Below, one piece after another: positions 6,122-9,155 of a stretch of 9,155 nt of DNA. The first letter of the stretch is position 1, and every line of letters begins with the position of its first letter. Both the position numbers and the translations under genes were made by a program. Source of the DNA: Methanosarcinales archaeon (GTDB lineage: Archaea; Halobacteriota; Syntropharchaeia; Alkanophagales; Methanospirareceae); contig JAODGL010000040.1 of the NCBI GenBank assembly GCA_025464585.1, positions 1-9,155 on the forward strand, read 5' to 3'. The notes beneath the pieces were generated by a model. The model saw nothing but the letters and a program-made list of their open reading frames with translations, was not told where the DNA came from and ran no database searches.

Positions 6122-7144
6122 TCAGGCAAAACTGGTAGTTATGCTCTGCCAGTTCTTACGCAATGCATAAATAATCGCACCAAATCCCAAGCTAATTGCT
6201 ACAATACCTATTAACAGACCGACAAAGGGAATTCTGAAGAGCAGGCTTAAAATGATGAAACCAAGGACAAAAATCAGTAGGTCGTTGGTCTCGAATTTAA
6301 ATTTAAACAGGTCAAGAATCTTTCTGCCTACGGCGAAGGATACGAAAAGACCGGAGAACATCAATGCTATGATAAAAAGCATTCCCATAATTAATGCAAC
6401 AGGAAAACCAACAATGGTTACAGCAAGCAAGATTATCAAAATTACAGATGCGATTATAAGAACAAATCCTACTACGGTATTTTTCACAGGAGATTTCCTT
6501 ACTTCCTCTTCAACGATAAAGAATTGTGCTGGAAACAATTTGAGCAAGATTATACCGATTATCAGGAATCCAACGGTCACGAGAATACTAAATATATTCA
6601 TTAAATTTTGTAAACCTTGCAGACCTTCACTTTTCTCGAAATCTACACTGCCTGCACTTCCTGTATTTTGAAAATTCTCAGCTCTTACGGTCAGGTTGCC
6701 TAAAATCTTACCAGCATTGGAAACATTACCACCGGCAATGACTGCATCTCTGCTAATAACAGTGGTAGAGTGGATGTTTACATCTCCCCCTGCAATGACT
6801 GCATTTTTTGCATCGCCTATCAAATCTATATCTCCACCGGCAGCCACAATTTTTCCTTCAATATCGGAATTAACTGATACCGCCCCACCTGCAACAAAAA
6901 CATCCCCGCTTACCGGCGCATTGATTATAATAGTGCCACCGGCAATTACAGCGCTCGCAACTGGTGCATTGATAGTTACTGTACCGCCTGATGCAAAAAC
7001 ATCATCATCTATTGGCGAATCAATAGATACCTGATCCCCGGATAGCATCTTAAGTGCCTGAACATTGGGTAAGAGCAGGATTAACAGGAGGAAGATAATT
7101 ATTAGCCGCTTCAGACCACCACCTAACGTGAGTTCAAGCGCCAT
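6122..7144 (-). CDS. Surface beta-repeat (bactofilin-like) domain on a multi-helix membrane anchor
   Basis: From ATG 7144 the protein has 340 residues. Residues 11-30 form a signal peptide ending in NVQA. Residues about 47-142 hold six repeats of roughly 16-17 residues with the core VxAGGxVxI; the Gly-Gly pairs are at 53/54, 69/70, 86/87, 103/104, 119/120 and 138/139. This pattern is typical of polymer-forming, bactofilin-like right-handed beta-helices. Residues about 183-325 contain four or five hydrophobic helices, one set ending RIPFVGLLIGIVAISLGFG. The beta-helix would face outside with the helices in the membrane. Function is not known; a scaffold or cell-surface role is inference. The frame continues upstream to a possible ATG at 7270, but a TATA box at 7177-7185 would start transcription near 7155. 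That makes 7144 the best start, and AAGG lies 8 bases before it. The 3' end runs toward the CPBP remnant on the other strand. Confidence 0.75.
   Translation of the reverse strand: MALELTLGGGLKRLIIIFLLLILLLPNVQALKMLSGDQVSIDSPIDDDVFASGGTVTINAPVASAVIAGGTIIINAPVSGDVFVAGGAVSVNSDIEGKIVAAGGDIDLIGDAKNAVIAGGDVNIHSTTVISRDAVIAGGNVSNAGKILGNLTVRAENFQNTGSAGSVDFEKSEGLQGLQNLMNIFSILVTVGFLIIGIILLKLFPAQFFIVEEEVRKSPVKNTVVGFVLIIASVILIILLAVTIVGFPVALIMGMLFIIALMFSGLFVSFAVGRKILDLFKFKFETNDLLIFVLGFIILSLLFRIPFVGLLIGIVAISLGFGAIIYALRKNWQSITTSFA
6719..7006 (-). repeat. Six tandem coding repeats of about 50 bases (AGG beta-helix units)
   Basis: These bases encode the six VxAGGxVxI units of the minus-strand gene. On the plus strand the signature recurs as GCCACCTGC, GCCACCGGCA and similar CCxCCxGC blocks at intervals of 48-57 bases. 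The units are diverged, so this is an old protein repeat and not a recent DNA expansion. Confidence 0.6.
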
Positions 7145-7176
7145 ATTTATAACCTTTTTGTATTTTGATTTCATGG

Positions 7177-7185
7177 TATATAAAA
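7177..7185 (-). promoter_or_regulatory. TATA box for the beta-repeat membrane gene
   Basis: Read on the minus strand this is TTTTATATA, preceded by the purine-rich GAAAAGC that could serve as a BRE. With the usual archaeal spacing of about 25 bases, transcription would begin near 7155, just before ATG 7144. The ATG at 7174 and the one at 7270 would lie within or upstream of the promoter. Confidence 0.5.
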
Positions 7186-7229
7186 GCTTTTCTATTTTAT
7201 TTTTTCGATGTTCCATTTTTGAGATGTAA

Positions 7230-7505
7230 CTCCACCCCCATAAACTGAAGACTGAGGCAGGGAAACTCATTCCGAAGTCAAATGTACTTCCTCAACGCAC
7301 TTTCCGGTTGGGATATGCTGAGTTGGAGAAAGAGCATACACCAAGGCGGCAATTAGATGAGATTCTGGGGCAACTCCTCAGATGTAACCTTACGTCGGAG
7401 GTGTCTTTTGTTTTAATGAAGAAGGATAAATCACTCAATACTGCGGTTCTCGCTTTATATATTGTAATCTTATCAGGCGCGGATATGCTCGTTAGAACTG
7501 GATGA
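7230..7505 (+). other. Open frame without clear start, unrecognised; possible gene remnant
   Basis: A frame stays open from 7230 to TGA 7503-7505 (about 91 codons). The best section reads GYAELEKEHTPRRQLDEI. The only starts are TTG 7308 and a late ATG at 7416. The second half (LNTAVLALYIVILSGADM) is hydrophobic. No ribosome site and no recognisable family are seen. It may be debris of an older gene or chance. Confidence 0.25.
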
Positions 7506-7601
7506 ACAGAAGAAGACCTTTACTGTAAAAGACGTAAAGGGGATAAAGATTTTAATTTGGAGATTGCAACAGGCGATATCACGAATATTTATTTTGGCTG
7601 A
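7468..7601 (+). pseudogene. Frameshifted 3' end of an unidentified gene
   Basis: One frame gives LDEQKKTFTVKDVKG up to a GGGG run at 7539-7542. The frame that continues from 7542 gives DKDFNLEIATGDITNIYFG and then TGA 7599-7601. One extra G would join them into a smooth, charged beta-rich C-terminus. An in-frame TAA at 7465 cuts the 5' side. The family is not recognised. Confidence 0.35.
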
Positions 7602-7615
7602 AATAAGATAAAAGC

Positions 7616-7744
7616 ATGAAGGTTTTGGGGGTTGTTGTAGTTTTAGCGATGGTTGCGAGTGGATTTGCTTCTGCGATGGCTTCTGCAGAGAAATGGGTCC
7701 AACTTCTTAAGCCTTTGTGCCTTCCACCGGTGTCATCGATGTGA
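7616..7744 (+). pseudogene. Signal-peptide stub of a secreted protein, interrupted by transposase DNA
   Basis: ATG 7616 opens a 42-codon frame. Its first 25 residues are a textbook signal peptide (MKVLGVVVVLAMVASGFAS, then AMASAE). From about 7690 the frame runs through sequence that is antisense to a transposase-like frame, and it stops at TGA 7742-7744. The mature part of the secreted protein therefore appears to have been lost to the insertion. The family is unknown. The element AATAAGATAAAAG just upstream is AT-rich, but no clear ribosome site is visible. Confidence 0.45.
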
Positions 7745-7860
7745 AAATAATCTGAGGAATCCAAACCAGCCTCAAAAATATCCTGTTTCTCTTTGCTGAA
7801 CTCCTCCTTCTTTTCCTTTGTCAGGATGTCAGATATTTTATATCCAACAAGTACAAGTAT
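7690..7860 (-). mobile_element. Remnant of a DDE-type transposase gene
   Basis: On the minus strand a frame open from 7860 (after an in-frame stop) reads ISDILTKEKKEEFSKEKQDI, then EAGLDSSDYFHIDDTGGRHKG and WTHF. The core resembles transposases with IxxILxxxxxxFxxEKxxIxxAGL followed by HIDDTGARHxG, in which the DD is at the first catalytic aspartate. Only this internal segment of about 57 residues remains; upstream and downstream transposase regions and terminal repeats are absent. I cannot name the IS family with confidence. The right end abuts the promoter of the DUF106 gene, and the left end cuts the secreted-protein stub. Confidence 0.6.
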
Positions 7861-7869
7861 TTAAATACT
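7856..7869 (+). promoter_or_regulatory. Palindromic TATA region upstream of the DUF106 gene
   Basis: AGTATTTAAATACT is a perfect 14-base palindrome containing TTTAAATA. Its centre is about 25 bases before ATG 7888, which would put the transcript start at or beside the start codon, and no Shine-Dalgarno precedes it. A leaderless mRNA is likely. The AATATATAG that follows (7871-7879) is an alternative TATA element. Confidence 0.5.
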
Positions 7870-7887
7870 AAAATATATAGATTAGTG

Positions 7888-8556
7888 ATGGTAAAGAAAG
7901 ACAGAGCGATACAGCGAAAGAAAGAGCAGGTGAAAAAGATTGCAGAAGGAGCAGCTATGGGTTTAGGGTTTTTCGTTATGCTTGCTTCGTTATCATATCG
8001 AGCACAAGTGGCGGCACTCCTGGACGTTGTCCTTGGCCCTCTCGCTAAGTTTGTGCGTCCAGAAAATTTTTTAATTACTATACTCATCTTATCGGTTATT
8101 ACAGGCGTCTATACCTCGGTGATACAGAAATACACCATGAATTGGGAGCTGATGGAAAAGTCGAAGGAGTATCAAAAGCAGATAAGGGCGCTTCAGCGCG
8201 AATTAATGGAGGCAAAAAAGGAAGACAACAAACATAAGATAAAGAAAATAGAAAAGAGGAGAGCGGAGGTGATGAGAAAGCAAACACAATTTTCTGGCGA
8301 GATGATGAGGCAGCAATTTAAGCCCATGGCTTATATTATGATTATTACTCTACCTATATTCATGTGGATGTGGCAATACGCGAGTGTAAACCTATCAGGA
8401 GTGAGTGTAGTTTTTCCCTTGATAGGTGTGAAGGAACTTTCGGAGTTTTTTATAATCCGTTTGAGAATGCCTTATTGGTTACTCTGGTATATCGCATGCT
8501 CAATACCATTAACGCAATTGATAAGAAAAATGCTGGGCATAAGGAGCGGGATGTAG
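7888..8556 (+). CDS. DUF106 (EMC3/TMCO1-like, Oxa1 superfamily) membrane protein
   Basis: The protein has 222 residues from ATG 7888. A GTG one codon earlier is possible, but the promoter spacing fits ATG. Hydrophobic segments lie at about 21-36, 60-80, 147-165 and 195-212. Residues about 85-140 form a strongly charged coiled coil (QKQIRALQREL, KIKKIEKRRAEVMRK). The coil leads into QQFKPMAYIMI and MPYWLLWYIACSIPLTQLI, the usual pattern of archaeal DUF106. The family is related to Oxa1/YidC and to eukaryotic EMC3, TMCO1 and GET1, which insert membrane proteins. A role in membrane-protein insertion is therefore inferred by family. Length is normal and no key region is missing. The CBS gene starts 2 bases after the stop, so the two are probably one transcript. 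In other archaea this gene often lies near secY and adk; that context is not seen here. Confidence 0.85.
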   Translation: MVKKDRAIQRKKEQVKKIAEGAAMGLGFFVMLASLSYRAQVAALLDVVLGPLAKFVRPENFLITILILSVITGVYTSVIQKYTMNWELMEKSKEYQKQIRALQRELMEAKKEDNKHKIKKIEKRRAEVMRKQTQFSGEMMRQQFKPMAYIMIITLPIFMWMWQYASVNLSGVSVVFPLIGVKELSEFFIIRLRMPYWLLWYIACSIPLTQLIRKMLGIRSGM

Positions 8557-8558
8557 AA

Positions 8559-9023
8559 ATGAAAAAGAAAGTTGAAGAGATTATGACAAGAAAGGTAATT
8601 ACGGCACGGGAGAACGATTCATTACTGGATGTTGCGACGGTATTAAAAGAGAATAAAATAGCAGGGGTTCCAGTTCTCAATGAGCAGGAGGAAGTAGTTG
8701 GAGTGATTAGTGAGGCAGATATTCTAAAGCTCCTGGAGAATTTTCACTGGTACACACCCATCTTTACGGCTCATGACCTTATACATCTATTTGGCGAGGA
8801 CTTACATGATATAGAGCAAGATATAGAAAAAGCGAGCAAGACGAAAGTAAAGGACGTAATGTCAAAAAATCCCAAGACTATACCGCCAGATGCGTTAATT
8901 GACGATGCAGCACAGATTATGCACTCAACGGGATTTAATAGATTACCCGTTGTGGATGAAGCAGGTAAGCTGGTTGGAATAGTTGCCAGAGCAGACATAA
9001 TCGGGTCACTATATGAAAACTAA
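8559..9023 (+). CDS. Two-CBS-domain protein
   Basis: This 154-residue soluble protein is a tandem pair of CBS domains. CBS1 spans about 4-59 (VEEIMTRKVITA, then AGVPVLN and VVGVISEADIL) and CBS2 about 97-152 (VKDVMSKNPKTIPPDA, then NRLPVVDE and LVGIVARADII). A 37-residue linker with LIHLFGEDLHDIEQDIEKA separates them. CBS pairs bind adenine nucleotides such as AMP, ATP or SAM and usually regulate a partner enzyme or transporter, but no effector domain is attached here. ATG 8559 is chosen because it begins the first CBS motif and lies just after the DUF106 stop. AAGGAG at 8541-8546, inside the DUF106 gene, is a little far to be a good ribosome site. Longer readings of the frame to GTG 8364 would overlap DUF106 by almost 200 bases and contain no CBS residues. 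Confidence 0.9.
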   Translation: MKKKVEEIMTRKVITARENDSLLDVATVLKENKIAGVPVLNEQEEVVGVISEADILKLLENFHWYTPIFTAHDLIHLFGEDLHDIEQDIEKASKTKVKDVMSKNPKTIPPDALIDDAAQIMHSTGFNRLPVVDEAGKLVGIVARADIIGSLYEN

Positions 9024-9065
9024 ATTGTAGACACAGATTAACGCAGATGATTAAAAAATCAACAC

Positions 9066-9076
9066 TATAAAAAATA
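9066..9076 (+). promoter_or_regulatory. Likely TATA box for the next CBS gene
   Basis: TATAAAAAATA lies about 25 bases before GTG 9094. GAAGGAAGG at 9082-9090 is also close to that start, so either a leaderless or a ribosome-site start is possible. The gap before it contains the phrase CACAGATTAACGCAGATGATTAA (9031-9053; written here as a description of two CAGAT..TTAA-type units), a kind of short intergenic repeat often seen in prokaryotic genomes. Confidence 0.35.
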
Positions 9077-9093
9077 AGGGAGAAGGAAGGGCA

Positions 9094-9155
9094 GTGCAAG
9101 CAAAAACAAATGTTAGAGTCAAAGAACTGATGGTAACAGATGTAATCTCATTCTC
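9094..9155 (+). CDS. CBS-domain protein, N-terminal start (3' partial)
   Basis: GTG 9094 opens a frame to the window edge with 20 full codons. It reads VRVKELMVTDVISF after a short lead, the opening of a CBS domain (VKDxMTxDVxT). It parallels the opening of CBS2 in the upstream gene (VKDVMSKNPKTI). A purine-rich GAAGGAAGG sits just before it. With 8559-9023 it makes a tandem of CBS genes, although the AT-rich gap with its own TATA element suggests separate transcription. The rest of the protein is outside the window. Confidence 0.6.
   Translation, partial: MQAKTNVRVKELMVTDVISF

Noticed and set aside
6252..7034. Plus-strand open frames of 139 and 112 codons
   Set aside because: They are antisense to the AGG-repeat and membrane-helix coding region, are proline/serine/alanine-rich or basic in a way expected from such antisense frames, and have no ribosome site.
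7145..7270. Upstream starts (7270 or 7174) for the minus-strand beta-repeat protein
   Set aside because: They lie upstream of or within the TATA box at 7177-7185 and place 42 or 32 extra residues before a clear signal peptide.
8364..8558. Longer start (GTG 8364) for the CBS protein, giving 219 residues
   Set aside because: The extra 65 residues lie fully inside the DUF106 gene in another frame, show no CBS character, and ATG 8559 begins the first CBS motif exactly.
1..9155. CRISPR array, tRNA or rRNA genes
   Set aside because: No regularly spaced identical repeats and no tRNA cloverleaf or rRNA signatures were seen on reading both strands; covariance-model searches were not possible here.

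Overview
The window looks archaeal. It has TATA-type promoters just upstream of two starts, an archaeal DUF106 membrane insertase-like protein, radical SAM proteins of the spore photoproduct lyase (SPL) superfamily, and strong GGAGG ribosome sites inside operons. The gene set fits a methanogen- or ANME-related lineage (Methanosarcinales or Syntrophoarchaeia/Methanophagales-like), but no marker in the window fixes the taxon.

Layout. Bases 3-173 are the C-terminal tail of a molybdopterin oxidoreductase. Bases 224-3717 form a plus-strand run: a membrane-anchored C45-type N-terminal-nucleophile hydrolase, a gene fusing a CPBP (Rce1-like) intramembrane protease to a class I SAM methyltransferase, and the truncated start of an isoprenylcysteine-carboxyl-methyltransferase-like gene. 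A 23-codon leader ORF (3719-3790) then leads into two adjacent SPL-superfamily radical SAM genes (3784-4929 and 4957-5844). The first carries a C-terminal DNA polymerase beta/PolX-type helix-hairpin-helix domain. At 5879-6108 lies a decayed second copy of the C-terminus of the CPBP gene. On the minus strand, 6122-7144 encodes a secreted or surface beta-repeat (bactofilin-like) domain on a multi-helix membrane anchor. Bases 7145-7884 are mostly gene debris: a frameshifted fragment, a signal-peptide stub and an antisense transposase remnant. From 7888, a DUF106 (Oxa1/EMC3 superfamily) gene is followed by a two-CBS-domain gene, and a second CBS gene begins at 9094 and runs off the window.

How the parts relate. 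The CPBP and ICMT-like genes resemble the two post-prenylation steps of eukaryotic CAAX processing, although the ICMT-like gene is broken here. The two radical SAM proteins keep the CxxxCxxC cluster motif and the SPL-type NPYRGC and DPYQPAEKK motifs, and are likely co-expressed. The PolX-type domain suggests that the first acts on DNA or another nucleic acid.

The observations most worth following are the SPL-HhH fusion, which lacks the Pol beta lyase lysine, and the CPBP-methyltransferase fusion. The decayed copy downstream shows a TAG stop exactly where the fusion gene reads CAG.
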